From contig JBFIKF010000001.1 in NCBI GenBank assembly GCA_041600415.1, positions 310,001-374,000 on the forward strand: a DNA stretch of 64,000 nucleotides, written 5' to 3'. The notes under the pieces were generated by a model that was given only the letters and a program-made list of their open reading frames with translations, searched no databases and was not told the origin of the DNA. Positions 7,339 to 15,362 of the stretch are shown one piece after another (the first letter of the stretch is position 1; each line of letters starts with the position of its first letter). A program made the position numbers and the translations under genes. Origin of the DNA: JBFJKD01 sp041600415 (GTDB lineage Bacteria > Pseudomonadota > Gammaproteobacteria > Pseudomonadales > Porticoccaceae).

Positions 7339-9143
7339 ATTGCCTGCTTCAGTGTGTTGGTGCGCATACCGATGGGGGGCGCTTCGTCGGGGTCGATACG
7401 TACATCCAGCAGTGTTGGTCCGCGGTGGGCGCAGATGTATCGGGTGTCGAGATGGAGCAAATCCTGTGGTGATTCGATCACATGGGCGGTAACGCCCATG
7501 GCCCGCGCAAAAGCCGCGAAATCAACCCTGGGTAAAAATGCGCCTATTTGCTCCGCCCGGGTCATTCTCTGACCGTGCTTCACCATGCCGTAGGCGCTGT
7601 CGTTAAGGACGACAAAAATAACCGTCAGTTGATGCTCGAGCGCAACTGTTATTTCCTGACCACTCATCAGCATGCTGCCATCACCGGTAATGCAGACAAT
7701 CGGATCGTCGGGGCGCGCAAAAGCCGCGCCGATGGCGCTGCCAATGGCCCAGCCCATAGAGGCAAACTCCAGCGTGGTCCGAAACCACCCGCCGCGGTAA
7801 TCCCGGCGTCCCGAGAGGCGGCGATCATAGGCGTGCAGGTAGTGGATTGCCCAGGAGAAACTGGCGCCGGTGTCCGCCAGATAGCGGGTGTTGGGGGGAA
7901 AGATGCGCGGCAATTCGCGCATCAAGCGCTGTGGTTTGATGGGTGTGGCATTACTACAATAACTTTGTTCCTGATCGAGTGAAAAATTTCGTATGGGGCC
8001 ATCTTTTTCTATTTTTGTTGGGCCGGGGAGTCGGTCCGGTACAGCGCGCGGCGATTCCATGGCGTCCCGTTTGTAGCGGGACAGTATTTTTTCGAAAATG
8101 GTTTCCAGATTTCCCTTAATATGCATGGCGGCCATGGGCGTGCGTCGCAAATTGGCGGCGCTGGATTCCACGTGGATCAATCGCTGGTTAAACAGGAACG
8201 GATCCCAGCCGTTGCTGGCCCATTCGCTAAGGTTGGCGCCCACCACAAATATTCGGTCGACTTCGGGGCTGAACAGCACGCGCCGCGCTTCGTCGTGTCC
8301 AGAAAATCCGAGTATGCCGCTGAAGGACGGATGGTAGGCGCTGATCAGGCCCTTGCCGTGGGGCGTAGTGACGATCCTCCCGTTGATCATGAGCGCCAGC
8401 GTCAAAATTAAATCTGCCGCGCCCCCCGCTTCTTCGCCAAGCAAAAATACGGGGCGTTTGGCCGCCAACAGCTCCCAGTACAGCTGGTTTACCGCGTCTA
8501 CGTCTAACAAAGCGGGTCTGTGCAACAGGTGAGGCAGATTGAAGCGCGGTGTGGGCAGAAGATAGGGTGCGCGCATGACATCAAGGGGAATGCTCAGATG
8601 CACCGGCCCCATGGCTTCGAACGCTTTCATAATCGCGGACGCAAGCTTGCCCTCCAGTTGGGCGGGATGAGATACCAGTGTGCTGTAGTGGGTGCAATTC
8701 TCAAACAGCGCTACGGTGTTGATACCCGTGCAGGATGATTCCTGAAAGGCACCCCGGCCAAAGGTTGCAAGCGCCGTTTGGGCGGTGATCACCAGCAACG
8801 GCACGTTGTTTTCAAAGGCTGACGCCACGCCAGTCAGGAGATTCGTGGCTCCCGGTCCGGTGGTCGCGCAACATACGCCCAGTTTTCCGGTGTTACTGGA
8901 ATAGCCGTCAGCCATAAAGGCGGCGCCGGTTTCGTGACGCGCGGTGATGGAGCGCGGCCCAGCGCGCCGTTCGCTGCGGGCGAGAGCATTGTACAGCGGT
9001 TCGATCGCGCCACCGGGTATACCAAAAACGTACTCCACCCCCAGTTGTTCCAGATACGCAATAATCAGATCACCGTGTTCCGGAAGCACGTCACTGTGCG
9101 CGTCCCCTTCCGTGTCAGGCAATACTTTGAATACTGTATCCAT
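7335..9143 (-). CDS. thiamine-diphosphate-dependent enzyme, acetolactate-synthase-like
   Basis: A 602-residue ThDP enzyme of the acetolactate synthase/decarboxylase superfamily. The N-terminal pyrimidine-binding domain has FGIPGGAIEPLYNAL and the catalytic Glu 71 in RHETGAAFMADGY; then comes GPGATNLLTGVASA, a central domain (about 200-340), and the C-terminal pyrophosphate domain with GDGSMLMSGQE (GDG at 487-489) closing at the Asn near 514. It would decarboxylate a 2-oxoacid or join it to a second carbonyl. No ilvH-type regulatory subunit is present, and the two citrate-synthase-like genes follow directly, so classic isoleucine/valine synthesis is unlikely. ATG 9143 was chosen over the in-frame TTG 9149; no strong ribosome site is seen. 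First gene of the minus-strand operon. Confidence 0.88.
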   Translation of the reverse strand: MDTVFKVLPDTEGDAHSDVLPEHGDLIIAYLEQLGVEYVFGIPGGAIEPLYNALARSERRAGPRSITARHETGAAFMADGYSSNTGKLGVCCATTGPGATNLLTGVASAFENNVPLLVITAQTALATFGRGAFQESSCTGINTVALFENCTHYSTLVSHPAQLEGKLASAIMKAFEAMGPVHLSIPLDVMRAPYLLPTPRFNLPHLLHRPALLDVDAVNQLYWELLAAKRPVFLLGEEAGGAADLILTLALMINGRIVTTPHGKGLISAYHPSFSGILGFSGHDEARRVLFSPEVDRIFVVGANLSEWASNGWDPFLFNQRLIHVESSAANLRRTPMAAMHIKGNLETIFEKILSRYKRDAMESPRAVPDRLPGPTKIEKDGPIRNFSLDQEQSYCSNATPIKPQRLMRELPRIFPPNTRYLADTGASFSWAIHYLHAYDRRLSGRRDYRGGWFRTTLEFASMGWAIGSAIGAAFARPDDPIVCITGDGSMLMSGQEITVALEHQLTVIFVVLNDSAYGMVKHGQRMTRAEQIGAFLPRVDFAAFARAMGVTAHVIESPQDLLHLDTRYICAHRGPTLLDVRIDPDEAPPIGMRTNTLKQAI

Positions 9144-9197
9144 GAGCAAAAACCACTATAAATATCAGGAGGTTGTAGGGGGTTTATAATTTTTTTG

Positions 9198-9227
9198 ATA
9201 TTAACTGCTATAACGCTCTATTGCCAA
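9198..9227 (-). promoter_or_regulatory. candidate sigma-70 promoter of the ThDP/TonB/kinase operon
   Basis: On the minus strand TTGGCA (9227-9222) and TAATAT (9203-9198) are separated by 18 bases. They lie about 55 bases before the ATG at 9143, giving a leader of roughly 48 bases. The match is good, but the 229-base divergent intergenic region is AT-rich, so chance matches are possible. I saw no clear promoter for the divergent aminotransferase. Confidence 0.4.
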
Positions 9228-9372
9228 TACTAAAACGCACTAATATCTCCGGACGAGTCATTATTTGCCGAGTTTGCGAGGTCTATAGCACAATGGGTAT
9301 CTCATTCAGCAAATCTCACCGGCAAGGGCCTGATACGCCATAAATTCAGAGCAGACAACAGAGTAGTAAACC

Positions 9373-10692
9373 ATGTCCGATCTTAATCTCGACTACTGGT
9401 GGCAACCGTTCACCAATGTGCGCGGGTTTCGCGCTAACCCACGCTTGATCGAGCGCGCTGAGGGCTGCTTTCTCTATACGCCAGATGGTCGCGGCATCTT
9501 GGATATCACGGCCGGACTGTGGTGCGCTAACCTCGGACATGGTCGTCGAGAAGTAGCGGACGCGGTGCACCGACAACTGATGCACATGGACTTTGCGCCG
9601 CCGTTCCAGTTCGGCTCGCCGGTTACCTTTCGTTTTGCCGAGAAACTGGTGGAACACGCGCCGCCGGGACTGAATCGTGTGTTCTTCACCAATTCCGGTT
9701 CCGAGTCGGTAGAAACGGCAATGAAAATTGCTTTCGCCTACCAGCGCGCCCGGGGCAAGGGCAGCAAGACGCGCTTCGTGGCGCGGGAGCGAGGTTATCA
9801 CGGGGTGAATATCGGCAGTACGTCCCTGCAGGGTATTCCCAACAACCGCAAGGGTTTTCCTACTCTCGATACTGTGGATTTTCTGCCGGATATGCTCGAC
9901 ATTGCTGCCAGCGCTTTCAGTCGCGGTTTGCCGCAACAGGGTGCGGATAAGGCCCGTGCGCTGGAAAAAATTATCGCCAGCCGCGGCGCGGAAAATATTT
10001 GCGCGGTCGTAGTGGAGCCGATTGTCGGCGCCGGCGGTATGGTGCCGCCACCGCGCGGCTATCTACAGATGCTGCGCACGATTTGCGACGCACACGATAT
10101 TCTGTTGATTTTCGACGAAGTCGTTACCGGTTTTGGCCGCAGCGGTTCAGCGTTTGCAGCCATAGAGCTGGGCGTCACACCGGATATTATGACCACCGCC
10201 AAAGCTATCAACGGCGGCACGGTGCCCATGGGTGGCGTTTTTATCAGGCAAGCGATTCAGGAAACCATTTTTGATGCCGCCCCGCAGGGCGTGCCAGAAA
10301 TATTTCACGGCAACACCTATGCCGGAGCGCCGGTGGCAGCAGCGGCGGGATTGGCTGCCTTTGAAATTTATGAGCGGGAGGGGTTGTTGACTCGGGCATC
10401 CGGTCCCATTGGTAAATACTGGGAAAATGCGTTGCACAGTCTGCGGGATATTCCACACCTGATTGATATTCGTAATTACGGTTTGTTGGGGGCGATCACC
10501 TTCGCGCCCAACCCAGAGAAATACCCCACCGGCGTTGGCGTGCCGGTACATAATCGGTGCTTCGAGAACGGGCTGCTGTGCCGGGCGGTGGGCGATAGTA
10601 TGGTGATGTCGCCGCCCTTAACGATTTCGGAATCGGAAATCGATTTGTTTATCGAACGCTTGCGCAAATCTATTGCAGATGTTCTGGGATAA
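9373..10692 (+). CDS. class III omega-aminotransferase (beta-alanine:pyruvate type)
   Basis: A 439-residue PLP enzyme that moves an amino group from an omega-amino donor to pyruvate or a similar acceptor. The family marks are YWWQPFTNVRGF at the start, FFTNSGSESVETAMKIA (PLP phosphate binding), YHGVNIGSTS, VVEPIVGAGG, IFDEVVTGFGRSG and the PLP lysine 277 in TTAKAINGG. The start and length fit the beta-alanine:pyruvate group; taurine- or 4-aminobutyrate-type activity cannot be excluded. It is transcribed away from the ThDP operon across a shared 229-base region, which hints at related function (inference). The next gene, a class III alcohol dehydrogenase, follows after 84 bases on the same strand. 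Confidence 0.88.
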   Translation: MSDLNLDYWWQPFTNVRGFRANPRLIERAEGCFLYTPDGRGILDITAGLWCANLGHGRREVADAVHRQLMHMDFAPPFQFGSPVTFRFAEKLVEHAPPGLNRVFFTNSGSESVETAMKIAFAYQRARGKGSKTRFVARERGYHGVNIGSTSLQGIPNNRKGFPTLDTVDFLPDMLDIAASAFSRGLPQQGADKARALEKIIASRGAENICAVVVEPIVGAGGMVPPPRGYLQMLRTICDAHDILLIFDEVVTGFGRSGSAFAAIELGVTPDIMTTAKAINGGTVPMGGVFIRQAIQETIFDAAPQGVPEIFHGNTYAGAPVAAAAGLAAFEIYEREGLLTRASGPIGKYWENALHSLRDIPHLIDIRNYGLLGAITFAPNPEKYPTGVGVPVHNRCFENGLLCRAVGDSMVMSPPLTISESEIDLFIERLRKSIADVLG

Positions 10693-10776
10693 ACAGGCGC
10701 AACGCCACCCAGGGCCAGCGCATTGATTTAAACCAGGCAGGGCCAACAGAGAATAAATGACAAGGAGTATTGGTTG

Positions 10777-11883
10777 ATGAAAACCCGTGCGGCGGTTGCG
10801 GTCAGGGCGGGGCTGCCACTGGAAATCCACGAGGTGGATCTCGACGGGCCCAGGTCCGGCGAAGTGCTGATCGAGGTAAAAGCCACGGGTGTATGTCACA
10901 CCGATGCCTTCACTCTTTCCGGCGATGACCCGGAGGGCGCATTTCCGGCCATTCTCGGGCACGAGGGCGCGGGAGTAGTTGTGGAAGTGGGCGCGGGCGT
11001 CACCAGCGTACAGCCGGGCGATCATGTGATACCGCTGTATACGCCAGAGTGTCGCCAGTGCGATTATTGTTTGCATCCCAAAACCAACCTGTGTCAGGCC
11101 ATTCGCACGACCCAGGGCCAGGGTGTGATGCCCGATGGTAGTAGCCGATTTTCGCTTGGCGGCAAAAAAATTCTGCACTACATGGGTTGCTCCACCTTTT
11201 CAAATTACACGGTGTTACCGGAAATCGCCGTAGCCAAGATTCGCAAGGACGCCCCCTTTGACAAGGTGTGTTACATCGGCTGCGGTGTTACCACGGGGAT
11301 CGGTGCGGTGGTGTACCGGGCCCGGGTAAAACCGGGTAGCCGGGTGGTGGTGTTTGGGCTGGGGGGCATCGGGCTCAACGTGATACAGGGAGCGCGGATG
11401 GTCGGGGCGCGGCAAATTATTGGAGTGGATCTCAACGCTGATAAAGTTGCGCTGGCGCAAAAATTTGGTATGACCGATTTTATAAATCCCACAGATACAC
11501 CCGAGGTGGTCGAAGCAATACTGGACGTTACCAGCGGCGGTGCGGATTACAGTTTTGAATGCATTGGCAATGTCAACATTATGCGCCAGGCGCTGGAGTG
11601 CTGCCACAAGGGGTGGGGCGAATCTTATATTATTGGTGTCGCAGGCGCCGGGCAGGAAATATCTACGCGGCCCTTTCAGCTAGTCACCGGGCGATCCTGG
11701 CACGGCGTGGCGTTTGGCGGTGCCCGCGGTCGTACCGATGTGCCGACTATTGTCGACTGGTACATGGAAGGCAAAATCAATATTGACGATCTCATTACCC
11801 ACACCATGTCGCTTGAACACATTAATACCGCGTTTGATCTGATGCATTCCGGACAAAGTATTCGTTCGGTGGTAATTTATTAA
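10777..11883 (+). CDS. frmA: S-(hydroxymethyl)glutathione dehydrogenase / class III alcohol dehydrogenase
   Basis: A 368-residue zinc alcohol dehydrogenase of class III, which oxidises the glutathione adduct of formaldehyde with NAD+ and also reduces S-nitrosoglutathione. It shows catalytic-zinc ligands in GVCHTDAFTLSG and GHEGAGVV, the structural zinc cluster CRQCDYCLHPKTNLC, the class III block TRTTQGQG-like TTQGQGVMPDGSSRF, the NAD motif GLGGIGLNVIQGARM and VDLNADK. ATG 10777 has AAGGAG nine bases upstream; an in-frame TTG at 10774 is less likely. The usual partner, S-formylglutathione hydrolase, is not in the window. Length and motifs are normal. Confidence 0.93.
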   Translation: MKTRAAVAVRAGLPLEIHEVDLDGPRSGEVLIEVKATGVCHTDAFTLSGDDPEGAFPAILGHEGAGVVVEVGAGVTSVQPGDHVIPLYTPECRQCDYCLHPKTNLCQAIRTTQGQGVMPDGSSRFSLGGKKILHYMGCSTFSNYTVLPEIAVAKIRKDAPFDKVCYIGCGVTTGIGAVVYRARVKPGSRVVVFGLGGIGLNVIQGARMVGARQIIGVDLNADKVALAQKFGMTDFINPTDTPEVVEAILDVTSGGADYSFECIGNVNIMRQALECCHKGWGESYIIGVAGAGQEISTRPFQLVTGRSWHGVAFGGARGRTDVPTIVDWYMEGKINIDDLITHTMSLEHINTAFDLMHSGQSIRSVVIY

Positions 11884-11970
11884 TGCCCCGTTGACTTACT
11901 TTGTAAGCCGCCATTGGCTTTAAATGCTTTTCGCCGTGCAACAGTAAAACAGTGCTAAGCTGGGCGCTTT

Positions 11971-11993
11971 CGCCGCCTGACGCTGTAGCGGCG
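11971..11993 (+). promoter_or_regulatory. GC-rich hairpin just before srkA
   Basis: CGCCGC (11971-11976) and GCGGCG (11988-11993) can pair around an 11-base loop and end six bases before ATG 11999. It is followed by GTTTAAT rather than a T run, so it is a weak terminator for the upstream dehydrogenase. If transcribed it would cover the ribosome site for ATG 11999 and favour initiation at ATG 12014. Confidence 0.25.
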
Positions 11994-11998
11994 GTTTA

Positions 11999-13003
11999 AT
12001 GGTAATACATGGCATGACCTCGCAGCCCCTCCATCCGTTTGACACCCTGACGCCAGACTTTCTGATTGACGCAATCGAGAGTCAGGGGCTGCTCTGCGAC
12101 GGACGTTTTTTTCCGCTCAACAGTTACGAAAACCGCGTGTATCAAATTGGTATCGAAAACAGCGAGCCGATTATCGCCAAATTTTATCGCCCGCAACGCT
12201 GGACCGACCTGCAGATAGAAGAAGAACATCAATTTTGTTTTGAACTGGTTGCCCACGAATTGCCGGTCGTGCCCCCCTGGCAAAATAAGCGGGATGAAAG
12301 TTTGTTCCGGTTCGGTGATTTTCGTTTTGCCCTGTTTGCTCGTCGCGGCGGTCGTGCGCCGGAGCTGGGGGATCTGGACAGTTTATTTACGATTGGACGA
12401 TTGATGGGACGTATTCATCTGGTGGGTGCCGCGAAACCGTTCTTGCACCGCCCCGTTCTGGATCTCGACAGCTACGGTTATCAGAGTGTGGCAACGATTA
12501 GCGAGGGATTTATCCCGGCGTCACTGGGCGCTTCCTACCGGGCCATCGCCACGGATTTACTGCAGGCATTGCAGGAAAAATTAGCGTCCCTGGCGGATGT
12601 GCCGTTGCTGCGTACCCACGGAGATTGTCATATCGGCAATATTTTGTGGCGGGACGACACGCCGCATTTTGTGGATTTTGACGATGCGCGCATGGCGCCA
12701 GCGATTCAGGATCTGTGGATGTTACTTTCGGGCGAGCGAACGGAGCAGATAGTGCAGCTCTCGGAAATTGTCGCGGGCTACAACGAATTTTCTGAGCTGA
12801 ATCCCCGCGAATTACAGTTGATAGAAGCGCTGCGTACCTTGCGCATATTGCATCACACCGCCTGGATCGCCAGGCGCTGGGACGACCCGGCTTTTCCCCG
12901 AGCCTTTTCCTGGTTTAATACGGAGCGGTTCTGGGGCGAGCACATCATGGAATTGCGAGAACAGTACGCCGCGCTGGCGCAGCCGCCGCTAACATTGCTG
13001 TGA
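11999..13003 (+). CDS. srkA: stress response Ser/Thr kinase SrkA (YihE/RdoA)
   Basis: An APH-fold protein kinase linked in E. coli to envelope and oxidative stress and survival signalling. The family blocks are strong: PLNSYENRVYQ, AKFYRPQRWT (ATP Lys), IEEEHQF, the catalytic loop THGDCHIGNILWRD, the metal-binding FVDFDDARMAP, QDLWMLLSGE and AWIARRWDDPAFPRAFSW. The length (334 residues from ATG 11999, 329 from ATG 12014) matches SrkA. The start is unsettled; the homologous region begins close to LHPFDTLTPDF. In E. coli dsbA follows; here purU lies convergently 40 bases away. Confidence 0.93.
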   Translation: MVIHGMTSQPLHPFDTLTPDFLIDAIESQGLLCDGRFFPLNSYENRVYQIGIENSEPIIAKFYRPQRWTDLQIEEEHQFCFELVAHELPVVPPWQNKRDESLFRFGDFRFALFARRGGRAPELGDLDSLFTIGRLMGRIHLVGAAKPFLHRPVLDLDSYGYQSVATISEGFIPASLGASYRAIATDLLQALQEKLASLADVPLLRTHGDCHIGNILWRDDTPHFVDFDDARMAPAIQDLWMLLSGERTEQIVQLSEIVAGYNEFSELNPRELQLIEALRTLRILHHTAWIARRWDDPAFPRAFSWFNTERFWGEHIMELREQYAALAQPPLTLL

Positions 13004-13043
13004 CGTTGGACTGATGGTTGTCGCGGGTTGACGCGTGGACCGC

Positions 13044-13901
13044 TCACTCAAAAACGATGGTCTTATTGCCGTGCACCAATACCCGATCTTCAAGGTGGTA
13101 GCGCAGGCCCCGCGCCAGCACCAGTTTTTCCATATCTTTGCCCTTGCGCACCATGTCATCCACCGTGTCGTGATGGCTGATGCGCGTTACGTCCTGATCG
13201 ATAATGGGGCCAGCATCGAGTTCCTCGGTGACGTAGTGGCAGGTTGCGCCGATCAGTTTTACCCCCCGTTCGGCGGCCTGATGATAGGGTTTTGCCCCGG
13301 CAAAGGCCGGTAAAAAACTGTGGTGGATATTGATAATACGCGCCGGGTATTGCGCGCAGATGGTGTGCGGCAGAACCTGCATGTAGCGGGCCAGCACAAT
13401 GGTGTCCGGTTGCAGTTTGGTGAGCAACGCCGTGACCGCATCAAAGTGTTGCTGTTTTTTGTCTGGCGGCGCGGGAATGTGGTGGTAGGGTAACTGATGC
13501 CACTCCACGTAGCTGCGCAGATCGTCGTGATTCGCTATGACGGCGGCAATATCAAATACCAGTTCCTTGCTGCGCCAGCGGTAGAGCAGATCGGAGAGGC
13601 AGTGCGCCTGTTTACTGGCCATAATTACCACGCGCTTGGGGGTCGCGGTATCGGCAATTTGCCAGCTCATATCAAAACGACTGGCGATCGGTTCAAAGCG
13701 CGCCTTCAATTCGCTCAGGCCGTAACGCAAGGAGTCGGCGGCGATGACCTGGCGGGTATAAAACCAGTTGCTGTTCGGATCCCGATAGTGATTAGCCTCG
13801 ACGATCAGCCCACCTTCGTCGGCAAAAAAGGAACTCACTGCGGCGACGATGCCCACGCTGTCCGGGCAGGAAAGAATTAAACGGTAATTGTGTTCGGCCA
13901 T
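13044..13901 (-). CDS. purU: formyltetrahydrofolate deformylase PurU
   Basis: A 285-residue enzyme that hydrolyses 10-formyl-tetrahydrofolate to formate and tetrahydrofolate, feeding formate to purine synthesis and balancing one-carbon pools. An N-terminal ACT domain (RLILSCPDSVGIVAAVSSF) is followed by the formyltransferase-like catalytic domain with NIHHSFLPAFAGAKPY, GATCHYVTEELDAGPII and ISHHDTVDDMVRKGKDMEK. ATG 13901 has GGGAG six bases upstream; the open frame extends further up without homology. FthC, ThyA, FolA and GcvT/GcvH in this window act on the same folate pool. Confidence 0.95.
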   Translation of the reverse strand: MAEHNYRLILSCPDSVGIVAAVSSFFADEGGLIVEANHYRDPNSNWFYTRQVIAADSLRYGLSELKARFEPIASRFDMSWQIADTATPKRVVIMASKQAHCLSDLLYRWRSKELVFDIAAVIANHDDLRSYVEWHQLPYHHIPAPPDKKQQHFDAVTALLTKLQPDTIVLARYMQVLPHTICAQYPARIINIHHSFLPAFAGAKPYHQAAERGVKLIGATCHYVTEELDAGPIIDQDVTRISHHDTVDDMVRKGKDMEKLVLARGLRYHLEDRVLVHGNKTIVFE

Positions 13902-14056
13902 GATCGCTCCCTGGTGGGCTAATTGTGCCTTATTTACACCTTGTTGGGGTAGTCGCAATGGGACGGAAGGCCAAATCAAACGGATGGCGATTGTTGTGTG
14001 GCGATGGTTTTTATGGCTTGCTAACGGCGAGGGGATGATTAGGAGATGGATAGAAT

Positions 14057-14545
14057 ATGCGGATATTGACGCTGGTAATGGTGCTACTCCTGAGTGTCAG
14101 CCCGCTCCTGTGTGCTGAGGAGGTGCATCGCTGGGTAGACGCGGATGGCAATGTGCATTTTAGCGACCAAATGCCGGAGCAGGTGGCGCCTGAAAAAGTT
14201 CAGACCCAGGTGATTGATAACCGCATCAACACATTTAACGGTATCGAAGTGACTCCCTCGGACTTCCTCGACGCCCGCGAGCAGGCACGGATCGACAAGG
14301 CCAACTCCAGCGGCAAGAGTGTCGTTATGTACAGTGCCGTCTGGTGTGGCGTGTGTAAGAAAGCGCGGCGCTATTTTGTCGATAACGGCATTCCGTTTAG
14401 CGAATTTGATGTTGAAAACTCGCAACGGGGTCGGGAAGATTTTGAGCGTCTGGGTGGTCGCGGTGTGCCGATTATTCTGATCGATGACAAACGCATGAAT
14501 GGCTTCAATGCGGCGCGCTTCGCGCAGCTTTATCGAAACGAGTAA
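14057..14545 (+). CDS. exported DUF4124-glutaredoxin fusion protein
   Basis: A 162-residue protein with a signal peptide (about 1-20), a DUF4124 segment (EVHRWVDADGNVHFSDQMP, residues 22-40) and a C-terminal glutaredoxin/thioredoxin-fold domain carrying WCGVCK (Cys 97 and Cys 100) and the cis-Pro region GGRGVPIILIDD. The signal peptide puts a dithiol redox domain in the periplasm, so it may reduce or isomerise disulfides there; its partner is unknown. The ATG at 14057 follows AGGAG at an 11-base spacing. It stands alone between purU (divergent) and a convergent nitroreductase. Confidence 0.85.
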   Translation: MRILTLVMVLLLSVSPLLCAEEVHRWVDADGNVHFSDQMPEQVAPEKVQTQVIDNRINTFNGIEVTPSDFLDAREQARIDKANSSGKSVVMYSAVWCGVCKKARRYFVDNGIPFSEFDVENSQRGREDFERLGGRGVPIILIDDKRMNGFNAARFAQLYRNE

Positions 14546-14626
14546 TCGATAAATTTTAAAACGTATATTTCCCGTGGCACGACATTGAATGTCTGGCGGG
14601 TCCTAGCATTGGCCTGGCGTTTTCGT

Positions 14627-15307
14627 TTAGTCGTCGAAGCCCATAAAGGTCGCAAAGTCATCCACCTCACCACGCCCACTTTTTACCTGGTTGGCGGGGT
14701 GATTCGGGTCCATATGGCCGAGCGCCATACCCGAATAAATAATGTAGTCGTAGGGAATCTCCAGCACCTCGTGGACGGTGCGATTCACATTTTGCCAGAA
14801 GCCCTGGGCGCAGGTATGCAGGCCGAATTCCCGCGCCAATAAAATTACATTACCCATGAATATGCCCAGATCGTTGAGCTGTCCCGGCCACAGGGTTTTG
14901 TGAATGGTAAACATCAGGCCCACCGGCGCATCAAAAAAATAAAAATTTCTGAGCATTTGTTCAGCGCGCGCGTCCTTGTCTCGCCGGTCGATGCCCAGCG
15001 CAGCATAGAGCGCCTTGCCCACGTCAAATCTGCGGGTTTTATAGGGTTGAACCCACTTTACCGGATAACCCAGATACTCCCGCGGTTGCTCGCCGTCGGG
15101 GTTGGCGGAGAACGAAGCGATGGCGCGATCCACCAGTTCCTGGCGCTTCATTCCAGTAACGACATGTACATGCCAGGGCTGAATGTTGCCGCCAGAGGGA
15201 GCCAGTCGGGCGAGATTGAGTATCTCTCTGACAGTGTCCTGGGATACCGCGGTATCGAGAAATGCGCGGCAGGAAATACGGCTTTCAATGGCCTCAATTA
15301 CATTCAC
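14627..15307 (-). CDS. nitroreductase-family NAD(P)H:flavin oxidoreductase
   Basis: A 226-residue FMN enzyme of the nitroreductase superfamily. It has the opening ESRISCRAFLDTAV, the FMN-binding LARLAPSGGNIQPWHVHVV, GIFMGNVILLAREFGLHTCAQ and the closing YSGMALGHMDP. Such enzymes reduce nitro groups, quinones or flavins with NAD(P)H; the physiological substrate is not visible. Translation begins at GTG 15307 (the nearby ATG is in another frame and is followed at once by a stop). The gene lies 55 bases after the rpiA stop, in the same direction, so the two could be cotranscribed. Confidence 0.88.
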   Translation of the reverse strand: MNVIEAIESRISCRAFLDTAVSQDTVREILNLARLAPSGGNIQPWHVHVVTGMKRQELVDRAIASFSANPDGEQPREYLGYPVKWVQPYKTRRFDVGKALYAALGIDRRDKDARAEQMLRNFYFFDAPVGLMFTIHKTLWPGQLNDLGIFMGNVILLAREFGLHTCAQGFWQNVNRTVHEVLEIPYDYIIYSGMALGHMDPNHPANQVKSGRGEVDDFATFMGFDD

Positions 15308-15362
15308 GGTGAGTGCTCAGTTATCCAGTGGGTGGCGGTTTGACCGATAGTTGTGACGAGAG

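Noticed and set aside
7335..9143. Isoleucine/valine acetohydroxyacid synthase large subunit (IlvB)
   Set aside because: No small subunit gene follows, and the neighbours are citrate-synthase-like and receptor genes; the similarity is only at superfamily level.
7335..10692. Taurine degradation pair (taurine:pyruvate aminotransferase with sulfoacetaldehyde acetyltransferase)
   Set aside because: A ThDP enzyme next to an omega-aminotransferase suggested it, but the ThDP N-terminus (FGIPGGAIEPLYNAL) resembles acetolactate synthases rather than Xsc, and no phosphotransacetylase or sulfite genes are present.
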